Below are positions 1-11,464 of a stretch of DNA of 64,000 bases, piece after piece; the stretch's first letter is position 1, and every line of letters starts with the position of its first letter. The stretch comes from Panorpa germanica. Its lineage: Eukaryota; Arthropoda; Insecta; Mecoptera; Panorpidae. The stretch spans positions 1,364,001 to 1,428,000 of the forward strand of contig OY783216.1 in assembly GCA_963678705.1 (NCBI GenBank). The letters run 5' to 3'. The translations under genes and the position numbers were made by a program. Under the pieces are notes generated by a model. The model made no database searches, was not told the DNA's origin, and was given only the letters and a program-made list of their open reading frames with translations.

Positions 1-1109
1 CGGCAGTTGCACCCCCTAGCTGTAGACTCAAGGCATTGAGTATAATTATGTTTAATAATGACACAAAGAGCTTCATTAAGAGGCCAATGTGGTTGAAGTG
101 GTGAAATGAGCAGTCTCAGCAAATTGCAGAACAAATAACTGTGCTGTGCTGTGCCTGTGCGTGAAGCTGCAGTAAATATAATTCAGAGATTATTTTATGA
201 ATAAGCTCGTTAGTGAAGAAAGGCTGCGTATAAAAAGATCAAATGGGAAAAATTGTATTTGATGGGGAGTTATAATATATAGGTTATTATCTTGTAAGGT
301 AGGAGTGGAAGGAAAGTGTCAGAACTCGTCGAAGTTTGAAATTATAAGGATATTTTGTGGTAAAAGTTAGTAATAATATTTTTGAATTAAAAAGGTTAAC
401 AAAATCAACATCAAATCCGGGTGCAGTATTTGCTGCATCTAAAATGATTTGCTGCTTGGAAATGTGTCTCGATTGCAAATGCGTGGTATCGTATGAGGCA
501 ACCTCATACTCTTTCTTACTCGGTTTGAGTTATTACTGACAAGCAACCTTAGTAACAACACCCTCAAAGTTAAGTTTATATTGTTGTCGTAATCGTCTGT
601 TTTAATTAAATGTTATGAGGGAGAATCAACCCTAACTGTACTACTCAACAACTAACACTACTGGAATGAACTTAGTACTTAAGTAAATAGGATGGTTTAA
701 CAGTTTTCAAACCGTTAACATATGAAATTGCGCAGTCAAATCGCATTTCAGTCAAATATTTTGCCGCACGACTTTACACGACATCCTTTTTCGCAGTGCA
801 GTCTTAGTCTAAGAAAGAAGTGGCTAAAACATTTTCAAAACCAATGTTTTTTATAGTGTACGTTGTCAACAATTGTCAACTTGGGCATAATTAGCAGCGA
901 AATAAAATTTACGATTATTTCAGATTTTAACCAGTTGTAACAAAACGTAAAAATATAATAAAAATGTTTAATTATAGAAGTTCTCAGGCGTTGTGATTAC
1001 ATCCATCGTCCAAGTGCTGCTGCAGTACGAGTATATATAGTTGTGGCAGCACTCAAGATAAAGGAAATCTTATCAAGTGCCTACCTATGCAGCCACATGA
1101 CAAATTTTT
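1..1109. other. no gene seen
   Basis: AT-rich sequence without a convincing coding frame. The only open frames of 60 codons or more (287-478 minus, 357-539 plus) overlap each other on opposite strands and resemble nothing I know. I found no inverted-repeat ends and no second copy in the window. Confidence 0.5.
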
Positions 1110-1117
1110 ATTGTATC

Positions 1118-1500
1118 TTATGGCGGAAATAGAAAAAATGAACGAGGAAAGAGGAGGAACGTCAGAGTAGAAGTGATTTTAATCAGAAGTGATGTCTAAT
1201 AAAACCATGCGAACCCCTAGTTGCCATTCCAAACCACAAAGTGAATGTGGAGGGAATATTTTTCCTGGTATCAACTCAATGGACGGACAAAAAAAACAGA
1301 GTGATAGACGTAAGAGGCGGGAGAAGTAAAAATGAAGACAGAGGGGAAGAAGTATAGTGAAAATATAATAAAGGGTTTGTCGAGAGGAGACAAAAAAGAC
1401 AAGAGGTGAGGAAATAGTGGGAATGAAGAGAGAGGTACAAGAGAAAAAGAAGCAGAAAGCACTTTTGGAAATGGAAAGGTCTAGAATAGTTTAAGTTTAA
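1118..1500 (+). repeat. LINE-like debris, purine-rich
   Basis: Bases 1118-1180 align by eye with the 3' end of the R1/LOA-like LINE at 62340-62400: both have ATGGCGGA, then a GAGGAAAGAG word, then CAGAGTAGAA. The next 300 bases are strongly purine-rich like the other copies, but I cannot align them. The pyrimidine-rich minus-strand frames at 1271-1506 are shadows of this composition. Confidence 0.35.
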
Positions 1501-1589
1501 TTTCAAGTTGAAGTTCTATGAAATGTACTAAAAATGTAGATTGTAAAGCCGAAAGGCACACGTCAATGTTAGTCTCATATTGTTAATTT

Positions 1590-1950
1590 AATATTATTCC
1601 AATATTGTTATTTTATTGTATGTTGTCTTATGCCAACGCTACTTATTTCTTTTTATTGACGTCAGTAGCACAACGACGCTCTGTTAAGTGTTCAATTGCC
1701 AAGATCGCCAGTCAGTAATATGCATTCGACGCATCAATACCAAGTCAGTAAACCACAGCCGACACAAAAGGTTTAAGGAATTAGCGTTGGCATAGCTGCA
1801 GTGCACCAAGATAATTAATATAGTGTACAATTTAAATTAAAGAAGAATTAAGAAATTTCGGGTCCTTACTCGCCGCTGCTTTCAAACATTTTCCATGGTC
1901 CTGTCTAGCCTGATTATCCAAGTATTTGCAGGACCCCACATCTTTTAAAC
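1590..1950 (+). repeat. repeat family R, copy 1 (possible old LTR-type element)
   Basis: Shares long similarity with 48425-49450: the words TATGCCAACGCTACT, CAGTAGCACAA, CAATTGCCA and CGCATCAA come in the same order. Near 1630 and 1785 the same word occurs inverted (GCCAACGCTA and TAGCGTTGGC). The stretch after 1855, with TTTCGGGTCCTTAC then TTTTCCATGGTCC, reminds me of the LTR/leader junction of BEL/Pao elements. That family call is a guess. It is old and not whole. Confidence 0.35.
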
Positions 1951-3349
1951 ATTTTCCACTTCTTGTTTAGGCTTTATCTAAACTGGAAGTCCATAAATCA
2001 CATTGAAATTTGCTCTCTAATACATAACATAGTACATACTTCATCTTATTAAATGAATATAAATAATTATGTGCCCTACATATAAAGTGGAATATTTGTC
2101 TCCCTACATTTCCTTTTCAAAATCAAAATAATTATTCATACGCCGCAATTTCGTACATTGCTACACTGATCCTACCCGGTGGTCAATTTACCTTCCTCCA
2201 GATTTTCCGGACGCGGTTCTGACCGTAAATGAAATTAGTCTGCTGTCAGTGAAAAAGCAAATTTACTAATTGGAGTTATTTTATCGCCACAATTTAAAAC
2301 TTTATGATATTTTAATGTTTAAATGAAATTATTTGGTAATCGCGTTACAGTGGGATAAGTTAGAGATAAATCTGCTTTTAGTACATTTGTATACGAGAGT
2401 AATTGAGTTTTTAGTTTAAGTATATCTACTAAAATAGTAACTCACAAATTAATTTTATTATAGTTATAAACTTCATTCCAAATATATTTGTTTCAACGTA
2501 TCTAAACCATCATTGATCTATATAGCACCAACTTTAATCGGTCCATAGACCACACGTTTTTCAAATACGACACTGCAAGAAAAGTTTACATTTTAAGGTG
2601 AAACATTACTTCATGGTTATATAGTTGGAGATAGATGACGACAATGTATTAAAATGACAATTGATTTGCAACTTTGTATTAGCACTTCATTTTTTCAAAT
2701 ATAAAAACGTTAATAACTTTGCACACGATTGAACTATTTAAACCATATAAACTTTAGGAGTCAGATAAATGTTCAAGCTTTGTTTATAAATAGATCTTTA
2801 ATTAGTATATCAATTATTTAAAAACATATAGTGTGTTGAATTTAGGTAAACTGGGGTCTAATGCACTGGTAAAAAATATTGGTAATTGAACATCTTCAAA
2901 AGTTTTACAATTGGTTTTAACATTCAAAAGTTATTGAAGTTCAAAATATATGCCACATCAAAATATAATGCCCCTCAACGTAGAACTTCTTAATAATATA
3001 TTTTATTGTAATTATGAAATATAATCCAATGATATAAAAACAAACCACCTACTGAATTATTAACCAATGCTCACAGAAACATAAATATTTTCTGTAATAA
3101 TTCTACAACTAAATAACACCAAAATCATATTTAAGAAAGACCCCAATTTATTTCTCTTGGACTCAAGAAATATTTATGAAGTAGCTGCTACTTTAGAATA
3201 TAAAATATTGCGTTTATTTTGAATTCGTAATTAGCTGTATAAATACACCTGGGCTAGGCTTATGAATAACATAAATTGCGTACATAAAGCACAAATAAAA
3301 TATGAGGTAAGCTACCAGAAGGGGGGTTTCAATGTCTTCCAAGGAAGAA
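1951..3349. other. no gene seen
   Basis: About 1.4 kb of AT-rich DNA with no open frame of 60 codons on either strand and no repeat shared with other parts of the window. Confidence 0.6.
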
Positions 3350-3832
3350 AGAACTTGCTTGGAGAAATATCATCTAAATAGATATTAACGTATTGGGCAA
3401 AATGGTAAAAAGAGAGGAGAAGGTATTACGAAAGTTGAGCGATGGCGGTGGAGGAGATAGAGAGATTAAGGGAGGAACTAGATACGATATTGCAGAATAC
3501 CGCAATACCTAGAAAAATAGGGAGGTAAGGAAAAGTAAATGATCGCGAGGTTTAGTCTAGGGGATGAAGAAAAGGGTAGTATATATTGGGGAATAGAGAA
3601 AAAGAAACTATGTAGGATGTGTGGCAAGAAAGTGGAAACATTAGAGTACATTAAGAAGAGGTGTCGCGAGAAGTTGGAAGGTCAAGTAGATTTAATAGAG
3701 ACTTTACAAGATAATAAGGAGGGAATAAGATGAATGAATGAAGTTAGAAATACGCGTAAGGAAATAAAGGTCAACAGAGATGAAGCATGACATGAAGTTT
3801 TAAGAATGTAAAATGGTTTATGTAATTTTTTT
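3350..3832 (+). pseudogene. R1/LOA-like LINE fragment, C-terminal end of the pol ORF
   Basis: The frame 3539-3733 reads ARFSLGDEEKGSIYWG, then KKLCRMCGKKVETLEYI and KKRC. This is the cysteine/histidine-type motif that follows the reverse transcriptase in R1/LOA-like insect LINEs, in which a RFRxGNEE stretch precedes CRxCG...ETLEHI...C. The histidine usual at the third metal position is a tyrosine here. Upstream (3395-3530) is purine-rich and in the same orientation but broken by stops. Related fragments lie at 40850, 59222 (minus), 59884 and 62110. It directly abuts the poly-T end of the Jockey copy at 3825-3833. A dead remnant. Confidence 0.6.
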
Positions 3833-4590
3833 TAACTATAATACTACAACTAAATATAGATATACTTATATAGGGGCTTATATTTCTATAATTACACGGT
3901 GTGGTAGAGATTGATTCAATCAACAATTCTACATGATTAGGTTACTAGGTCCGAAGGTTTAGTCCTGCGAAGTCTTCGAACATCAAGCAACATTTGCGTC
4001 ACGGCGATGTTTTCGTGGTTACGAAGTCTCAACTCGTGCTTCGCTGCTATAGATTTGATTTCTTCTCCGACTGTGTTAATCTTCAGGTCTCTATGTATGT
4101 CGTCATTGCGGATATACCACGGTGCATTAACTATTCCTCGCAGAATTTTTGTATTTCTTTAACGTTCTATTTCTTGGTGCAACTCCAGAGTTGCACTCCA
4201 TACGTCCACACTGGGTTTAGCACTTGTTTATGTATAAGAGCTTGTTTTCTATGTTTAGTTAAGAGCCAATTACATATTTAGTTAATTAGCCAATACATAT
4301 TCTTGTATTTTATGTTCAGTTTTCTTTTTGACATGCGTTTTCCACCTTAACTTACCATCTAGTGTCATTCCTAGGTATTTTGCTTCATTCGCATGAGGAA
4401 TTGTGTTTGCGTTTATGAGTATGGGCAGATTTTTTGTATTCTTTTGGTATGTGAAAATTACGTGAGTTGATTGAGTTTAATTCACCACACTTTTGTCCAA
4501 GAGCTGAGTGTCCAACTTTTAATATGGCTTCATTGATAGCGATCTCAACGGCCAAGGTATTATCCTTAAAGGTAGCCATTGTTGTTTCCT
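3833..4590 (-). pseudogene. Jockey-clade LINE, 3' part of the RT ORF plus 3' UTR
   Basis: Read on the minus strand, this gives recognisable pieces of Jockey ORF2: DxxTMATFKDNTLA near 4570 (start of the palm/thumb part), YLGMTLDGKLRWKTHVKKK near 4350, YKNMYWL near 4290, and near 4100 the stretch for NAPWYIRN...DIH...EEI..IATKHE. Several frame changes and stops break it. The 3' UTR at 3833-3985 is closely shared with the plus-strand copy at 27425-27916. The eight T residues at 3825-3832 look like the poly-A tail. 5'-truncated, as is usual for LINEs. The plus-strand frame 3994-4281 is a shadow. Confidence 0.75.
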
Positions 4591-4600
4591 CATCTTGTGG

Positions 4601-5225
4601 TATATGTAATAAAATGACATGTAGTCTATGAATTTAGGCGGAAAATATAGTGCTTAATGGAAAATCAATTAATAAATTTTGTTATAGTAAACATAGAATA
4701 CTGCCCAAATGTAAACGAGCTTTAAGTCAGTTACTACCGCATTCTTTTATTCACCCTCAGTTTCAAATCATTAGTGTTTTAATCCACCAACACATGATTA
4801 TAGCGTGCAATAGTTGTCGGGAATGATAGGGGGAGAGTGGGTGGGTTAGTCGTCAGTAGAGAATGCTCTCTTTATTACTCTTAAGGGGGTTTAACGACCC
4901 CTGCAACAAGACTGAATTAAACTCTCATAATAATTAGAAGATCCATGATAGTAAACAAAAGGTCTCTGCATCTCGCAGCCGAGCTCTTTAATTGCGGTGC
5001 TAGTGGCAGCATTTAATTTATATGAATCTTTTAAGCGAAATAAACAAAGTTTGAATATAATTAAATTTCTTCTACTACATTATATGTAGTTTATAGGCAA
5101 GGAAATCCGTCATCGAGCGTTGCATTTTGGGTATGTAACAATTTTCTTTCTTTATCATGTATGAAGATAAAACCCGGATTAAAAAACAACAACTGTTCTA
5201 CATGTAAAACAAACAAAATTGTTAC
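4601..5225. other. no gene seen
   Basis: No coding frame or inverted repeat recognised. A short G-rich patch lies at 4825-4850 and the rest is AT-rich. Confidence 0.5.
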
Positions 5226-5850
5226 GGTAAGATCAAAACGATAAAGAAAGCATATTTTAGATAATGTTTTTTAACGACACAGATCATATATAATTATTTC
5301 TAAAATTACTACATGATAAAATATTATATTTAAGGAATACTTTGTGAAATTTTCATAAATAGATATCAATAAAGGAGGCATTGACAGCGAATCTCCGCAA
5401 ACGTGACAAGGAAAAGAGTGATTGTGGTGTCCCTCATAACTCATCACTGAATTATTCGAAATCAAAGAACCAAAATGATTTCATTAGTTGATAAGTGTAC
5501 TTAGTTGATAAACAAAAAAACTCGACAGCGTTACCTCGGCATTTATGTAAAGAAAGAGTGTGCAAACTTTCAAAAGCTTCGGTGCAGTAGATTTTGAGCT
5601 AGAGAGGGAACCGACTCTGAAAAAGCTAAGTGTGAGAAAAACGCCTTTAAAAGTTTCAAAGAAAGTCGAAAGTGGTAAAGACTTAAAACTCTATATCTCC
5701 GACAGTTTTACTTCAATCAACTTCAAATTTTCACACAATAAACTTAATATGTTCTACATTAATATAAATAAATTAAAAAAAAAAAAAGACAAAAAGTTAA
5801 AACGTTAAAACCTAAACCCCCACCCCCCTTTCTTAAAGGGACTCGCCTCG
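5226..5850 (+). repeat. repeat family U1, copy 1
   Basis: One of three related copies (others at 20035 and 25962). Shared words in order: GGTAAGATCAAA, GATAATGTTTT, ATATAATTATTTCTA, ACTACATGATAAA, CTCATAACT, CCGACTCTGAAAAAGCTAAG, ATCTCCGACAGTTTTA, TTTTCACACAATAAACTTAA, and a CCCCACCCCCC patch at the end. No terminal inverted repeat seen. This copy lacks the left arm of the internal stem present in the other two. The 82-codon frame at 5560-5808 is part of the repeat and is probably not a gene. Confidence 0.75.
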
Positions 5851-6642
5851 ACGGATTTTACTGACTATGTGCGGTAAATTGAATCCAGATCCCTGTGAAA
5901 TAAACGTCAAAGTAGATTTATTTTCGAGTTCATAATTGGATGTATAATTTGGTTAGATTTAACCATAGCACGGTAAAAGTAAGCGTGAATTATAACTGTT
6001 ATAATATAATAAATGTCAACAGAAAAATACTCCAGACCATTTAGATTATTACTTTGTTCTGGATTCCAGTAATATGTGTATGTCACGGTATGGCATCGAT
6101 CGTTCCAGAACCTTGGAGGGTTCCAGACGTGAAAATGTTTTTACTTGTGGAACAAATGAACGGAAACTTGTTATATTTCTTTGTTTAAGCTGATAATTCT
6201 TTAGTAGTTAGCAGTAAGAAGAAAAACAAAATGTTAAGGGGACAGAAACATGTGTATTAAGATTTATGTACGACATTAGTTATAAGGAATTTGTCTTGCA
6301 GCTCATGTTTATTTGTTTCTTCTATCTAAAACTTGTATATTATAATTAAATATGAAGCTTTAGTCATTTCGAAATTATAACTGAAACAAAACAAGAGTTA
6401 ACTTGTTCAATATAACTTTTTTAGTTGGTATTGTCTTATTTTCCTTTCTTAGGCAAACTACCGTTACTTTCTGGACGGAATGTGGACTTAAAATTATATC
6501 ATGTCAATTATATTATGTCAATCTTACATACATATTACGTTTAGATGAGCACTGTCATCATCTCATTGTTTTAAAACATAATATAATTATGTCTATTATA
6601 TTGTTATAAATAATTTATATAAACTATCTAATAACATTTTTT
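5851..6642. other. no gene seen
   Basis: AT-rich and single-copy in this window. The only feature is a small cluster of TTCCAG/GAACC words at 6101-6126 (see rejected items). Confidence 0.5.
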
Positions 6643-6925
6643 CTAGTTAATTTTATAATGGTAATATTTTTTTGTAGTCAGTAAATTAACTTGCTCAAAT
6701 GGCTTAATTCTTTTTAGCCTTCTTGTCAATCCATCCGTGTGCAGCAGGTTGATATGGTGTTGGAGACGTTGCTCGTGCTTTGTTGCAATTTTCGTAATTT
6801 CTTCAGCTACTGTAGTTACTTTGAGATCCCTATGTATATCGCTATTGCGGACATACCATGGTGCATTCACTGTGTTCCTCAGAACTTTATTTTGGAAAGT
6901 CTGAATTTGTGTCCCATTAGCCAGT
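6643..6925 (-). pseudogene. Jockey-clade LINE, C-terminal end of the RT ORF
   Basis: The minus-strand frame, readable from about 6925 to a stop at 6643, gives QTFQNKVLRNTVNAPWYVRN, then DIHRDLKVTTVAEEITKIAT, KHEQRLQHHIN, and RRLKRIKPFEQVNL. This is the highly conserved tail of Jockey-type ORF2 as found across insects. It is better preserved than the 3833-4590 and 27425-27916 copies and is a different subfamily: its KRIKPF tail is absent from those. The piece is about 90 codons, 5'-truncated, with no obvious poly-A tail. The 119-codon plus-strand frame at 6739-7098 is a shadow. Confidence 0.8.
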
Positions 6926-7949
6926 ATATTTTCTTATATCTTATTCCCAGTTCATCTCAAACAAAACAAGTAATTAAAGTTTTTGGTCGCGGCAAATTTT
7001 TAGAGATTATTAAGCTCATATATTTCCAGAAACTGCGAAAAACTAAAACACGATACTTTTATAAACTTCATTTAATAATAGATAATAAAAAATATTGATA
7101 CTGCAAATTGATTGATTTAATGTCAGTTTCATTTATCATTATCCAGTTGTTTTCGCAGCTGTGAATACTTGTAATAAAAACATTTACTTATTTCTTTAAT
7201 TTATATAAAACTCCATTTTTACAAAACGATACAATTTTCATTAAAACCCGTAAAAAGAAAAACAAGATAATTCGTCGAAATAACAACATTGGGTGTGTGT
7301 TATTTTACCGAAATATTTCTCATACAGTGCCACCTGTTATATATTGTTTGTTCTTCTAATGAACCACAACAGCATAACAATATTAAATAAATATACCCCT
7401 CACCCCCACCACCCGCCGGTTTCTCATCTTCGCATTTCGCATATACATAATTCACAGAATAATTCATTACCAGAAAATCATGGAGTTGCGTCCCAGTTGT
7501 TAATGAGTCGGTTTATCATAGGACACGTAGTTACAGAGCCTAGCAAGCCTACACTAGTTACTTATATAAAAAACTTGATATAGGATAATAAGCCTACAAA
7601 TATACTAAGCAGAAAGTTGCTTTTTATATAAGGTTTCGCTTAAAAAAGATATTGGTAATCTATCCAGATATTCGAATGTCATGGTGCAGAAATTTAGCAG
7701 AGTATGTTAATTAGGGTATTATACTAAAACTTCATTTCATTTTACAGTTTTAACCTAAAATAAAAGTTTTACCTTGTGAAATATAAAGAAATAAAATGTA
7801 TTATAATAAATACAATAATTTATATTAAATAAAAATAGTAATTATTACAAAATGCTGTATATTACAAAAGCATGATTTCACAAGTTCAAAATGATATTTT
7901 AGGTTAAAACGTTGAACTTAATTTATACTGCAAATAGTGGGAATGAGGC
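6926..7949. other. no gene seen
   Basis: AT-rich, with a small C-rich patch at 7397-7421. The 96-codon plus frame at 7293-7583 has no recognisable domain and crosses that patch, so I do not call it. Confidence 0.5.
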
Positions 7950-7953
7950 TTAA

Positions 7954-8536
7954 GGGGTTATATACAATTTAAAAAAAGCAATTTTTTAAGAAATTTTCCT
8001 GAGAAGACTTTTAAATGTATTAATGTTAAAATTTGTACACATGTTATGGTAACTTTTAACGGTATTTTAACATTTTTATATTTGTAAACATAATAAGTTT
8101 AAAGCTGCTATAGCTGATCTCCCGGAGCTCCTCTCAAAAAAGGCATCTTGCGGTGACCTGAACCTCTGGACTGAACCATCTAAAATGAAAAAAAAGTTTA
8201 TAAAAAAAAACATATGTATCAATGAAAACCTTCGAATAATTACTAAAAAATATACTTAAGAAGCTTGTGTTAAAATTTGAGACTGATCGGTTCAGCCGTT
8301 TCTAAGAAATCTTGGTCACCGATTTTAAAAACACACTTTTCAGAAAAACGTATTTAAAGTTTCAAAAGCGCTTTCTTTACATAGAGTAAAAAAAAAATTT
8401 TTTCAACTTACATAATTTCGAAAATAATGGCCAAATTAACTTGAATTTTTTGTGTGTGTACCTAAATAAATGTACATTACGAAAATGAAATAAAAAAAAA
8501 AAAATTGTTTTGAAAATATTAACTGTATACAGCCCC
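7954..8536 (-). mobile_element. MITE family T1, copy 1
   Basis: Bounded by TTAA at 7950-7953 and 8537-8540. Its ends GGGGTTATATACA and TGTATACAGCCCC form an inverted repeat. The interior matches the copy at 11465-12098 in reverse orientation, including the words TCTCAAATTTTAACAC and CGATCAGTCTCAA as read on the minus strand. 583 bp with no coding potential. TTAA flanks fit either piggyBac (TTAA duplication) or PIF/Harbinger (TTA duplication), and the end bases do not settle it. Confidence 0.7.
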
Positions 8537-8540
8537 TTAA

Positions 8541-9253
8541 CGGGTTAGTGGAAGGTTCTTCATAAAATAAAACACCATACATATTTTCAAATAATAGAAA
8601 ATATGTATATTGCTTCTTAATACTTAATAATTACAAGTTAAAATAATCACTAATGTCCTGCGGAAAGCAGAGCGGTATTATTCTCAAAAATTTCTCGCTT
8701 ATAGTAATAACAATAAATTTGTTTGTGGACTAAACGCCCGATGTTAGACAATAAACCTTAGATGATTCTCGTTGTGATGTTGAGACGTGGTTTATTCATA
8801 AGTAAGTAAGTACGCTCTAGGAAGAACCGACTGTTGAGCTAGCACGTGTTTCGTAAATAACCGAGTTTCCATGATATTAACAACATAATATCTCATGTGT
8901 TTCAGATATTTCATGTATATTCATAGGTATATATGCTCCATAATGTAAAAATAACACACATGAAATGAATAGATAAAAGAGTACAAACTATTTACATGCA
9001 GCAATATTTAAATAAGCACATACTTTGCATTTGCACATACATATGACATACAGTACTTACATTACATCATAGCAGTATATACATAGGATATGCAATATAC
9101 ATATACGTATATAACTTAAATGTGTTTTGTGTAAAACAATAGATTTAGTATTAAAATATAACACAATCAAATATTAAAATATAATTAAACAACATACGTA
9201 GTGAAATTTTATATTTTTTGAAATTTGTCACTATTACAATCAGCAAGAGGTAC
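8541..9253. other. no gene seen
   Basis: AT-rich, with scattered ATACATATAC-type words around 9040-9115 that do not form a regular array. Confidence 0.5.
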
Positions 9254-9468
9254 TACAGTAGGGCCTCGTTAATCCGGAGAGGCAAAAACAAGACCCTTTT
9301 CGGATTATCGAGGCGTCCGGATTATAGTATGCCATATTAAATGTTAATAAAACACATGTTTAACCTTAGTTTCTTTAATCAATTTTTAAATTATAGCATA
9401 TAGACAAAATGTACATGTTCAAAATTACAACTATGTAAGAAAATCAGTAAGTTAAAATAAAACATTAG

Positions 9469-9990
9469 TTAATTCTTCTTGAAAAAGTCTGTAATACTCT
9501 TCTGTTTATAATTTTCGCACTTCATTTCGAAAGCCCGGTCTCTAAGTCGACGGAGAAACATAACTTCGTGGCTATCAAATTCGTTATCTTCAGCCCATTT
9601 TAAAGCAGTGTTTAAAGCTCCTACTGCCTCTGAATTACCAACTTTTGTGATTTTTAGAATTTCAACGCTATTGTCCTCATCTTCCTCATCGTCCTCACAC
9701 ATAGCCGCTCGCACAATCTCCTCATCAGTTAACACTTCATATCTTTGTAACTCGCTTTCGGCACCATCATTTACAGCGGCTTCATCATTTGACAGTTTTT
9801 CACCGGCCATTTTTAAACGTCTTATTCCGTGGCGTTTTTTAAATTTGTCTAACCATCCCCGGCTTGCATTAAATCCGATATTGGAGTTTGTAATCTGGCG
9901 ATGAAAAATTCGAGCTTTCTCACAAATCATATCACCACTTACAGGAACATGCAAATCGCCTTTGTTGCAAAAACCACGTAAACAAAGCAT
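9469..9990 (-). pseudogene. Tigger transposase, second CENP-B HTH joined to the C-terminal tail
   Basis: 173 codons. The first part (KGDLHVPVSGDMICEKARIF, then FNASRGWLDKFKKRHGIRR) is the CENP-B/Tc5-type second DNA-binding domain. After NDEAAVND the frame passes directly into VLTDEEIVRAA and an acidic stretch, which in the family follows the DDE domain. The roughly 250-residue catalytic domain is therefore missing by an in-frame deletion. The last residues, QKSITDFFKKN, fit the PCNA-interacting (PIP) box QxxIxxFF; the pogo transposase of Drosophila is known to bind PCNA through such a tail. The product could bind DNA but not cut it. Whether it is expressed is unknown. Confidence 0.85.
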
Positions 9991-10237
9991 CTTCTAAAAC
10001 AGGATTTTCCGATTTCCTCAGTTTTCGTACACCGGGACCACGTTCTGTTAGGCTAACAAACTTCAAGAGTTTGTCTTTGTTTTTCTTTATGTCGCCTACA
10101 GTTGACCTGCCTATACCAAACTTCCGAGCAATGACAGGGTAGCTGTCACCCTTATCTAACATTTCTATAATCCGTAATTTGTCTTTTATTGTTAATGTCG
10201 AATGTTTACGTGGCGGCGCCATGATGTTAGCGAGCAC
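9932..10237 (-). pseudogene. Tigger transposase, N-terminal psq/CENP-B-type HTH
   Basis: The frame opens with MAPPRKHSTLTIKDKLRIIE and continues with LDKGDSYPVIARKFGIGRST, then VGDIKKNKDKLLKF. This is the Pipsqueak/CENP-B N-terminal helix-turn-helix that binds the transposon ends. About 80 residues are in frame up to ALFTWFLQQRR. Family members then continue into a second CENP-B-type domain, which here lies in another frame (next entry), so a frameshift near 9960 separates the two. An upstream in-frame ATG gives the longer start at 10237; the MAPPRK start at 10222 looks more like the family N-terminus. Confidence 0.85.
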
Positions 10238-10422
10238 ACTTAATTGACACTACGTATTACACGAAAGGCGATAAACAAAAGACTGACGGCGCATTGGCTC
10301 ATGACAGCCCCCGCACCTACACGCCGCCGGGCCTCCCCCGCTAATCCCATTGGATTACATCCCGGCCGGATTACAGCGATCACCGAACAAGCGAGAGTCC
10401 GGATTACCGAGGCCCTACTGTA

Positions 10423-11460
10423 TGTTGAAATTTTAGAAAACCTTCTAGGCTATATTTCAACTTCACCATAAAAAATACGCCACATAGACAAAAGCCCTTA
10501 ACTATATATTATTAAGAAAGCACTACCTGTACAATTTCTATGTGTTTGTGAAGTTAGCAACTCGGTGTGACACTGTAACGTACAGTATTACTGCAATTAA
10601 TATAACCACATGTTCCTGATAACAACTACCTTCCTTCAACCAACCAACTACCCTCCTCATCTCTCTTCCAACCCCTTCTTTACCGTAGAACTTAGTTGCT
10701 AGTTGCTTTTCTTTACTTTCCCTTTTGTTTCTGCTTTCTATTCAGCAGATTTAGCAGTCGTATCTCAGTACACAAGTTTCTGGTTTTCATGTTTCCTTCT
10801 TGGCACTGAAACAGCATAGCCGAGTTTGTAATGCGGTCGACGTAGTGTTCGTGTTGGTGTTGGTGTTGGGTTGATCATTAGTCAAAAGTGTTCAAGGGGA
10901 TATGCCACGGGCCTATCAGCTTATATGTAGGTGTAAATATAGAGAGTAAATAATTTTTTTAACTATGTTATACGTCAAATATCTATTGGACACTTTAGAA
11001 CATTTTAGAAATGAATTGGAAAGTATATAAAAGACACACACAGAAACACAGACGACGATCAAATGGAAAGAAACGAAAGAAATGTTTTCGTTTTTCTAAA
11101 TTTCGTCAAAATTTCAAGACGCGAGCATAATAATTTTTGTCAACTTTGTCACGCTTTGTCACACATTGCGTATCACTTCTCCCTGTTGTGACGTCACACA
11201 TTTGAAAGAAAATAATTTCTTTTTAGTCTTGTTTTGCTTTTCGATCTTAATATTATTTTTTTTTAAGTATAATTTTTGATTAGATGTTACTTCACAAATC
11301 CAATGACTTCTCTTTCCCTCATGACACATCTTGTCACACTTTGAGGACCCTGTCTGCCTTGGTTTGTGTGTAGTTCCCAATATACGACATAGTAAAGATA
11401 AAGACAGTAAATGTTTGATTCACCATTTCCAACGATAGAAAACTGTTAAGTTGCATTGTG
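10423..11460. other. no gene seen
   Basis: Contains a pyrimidine-rich patch at 10630-10800 and otherwise AT-rich DNA. No repeat partner in the window and no coding frame I would call. Confidence 0.5.
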
Positions 11461-11464
11461 TTAA

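Larger units (their letters stand above)
9256..10420 (-). mobile_element. Tigger/pogo-type DNA transposon, internally deleted
   Basis: 1,165 bp bounded by TA at 9254-9255 and 10421-10422, the TA target duplication of the pogo/Tc1 group. The ends are an inverted repeat: CAGTAGGGCCTCGTTAATCC at the left, and the complement of CAGTAGGGCCTCGGTAATCC at the right, extending to CGGA. Inside, on the minus strand, are the two DNA-binding domains and the C-terminal tail of a pogo-type transposase, but not the DDE catalytic domain. A full Tigger element is usually two to three kilobases. Ends and flanks are clean, so this copy could be mobilised in trans by an intact relative (inference). Confidence 0.9.

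Noticed and set aside
1271-1506. Pyrimidine-rich minus frames as secreted or membrane peptides
   Set aside because: Their serine/leucine/phenylalanine composition is a by-product of a purine-rich stretch on the other strand.
5560-5808. 82-codon plus-strand frame
   Set aside because: Part of repeat U1. The equivalent frame is not kept in the other two copies.
6101-6126. Heat-shock-element-like cluster (GTTCCAGAACC, GGTTCCAG)
   Set aside because: The spacing does not follow the alternating GAA/TTC rule over three units and no gene lies nearby.
6739-7098. 119-codon plus-strand frame
   Set aside because: Its first half is the antisense of the Jockey C-terminus and the rest is AT-rich filler.
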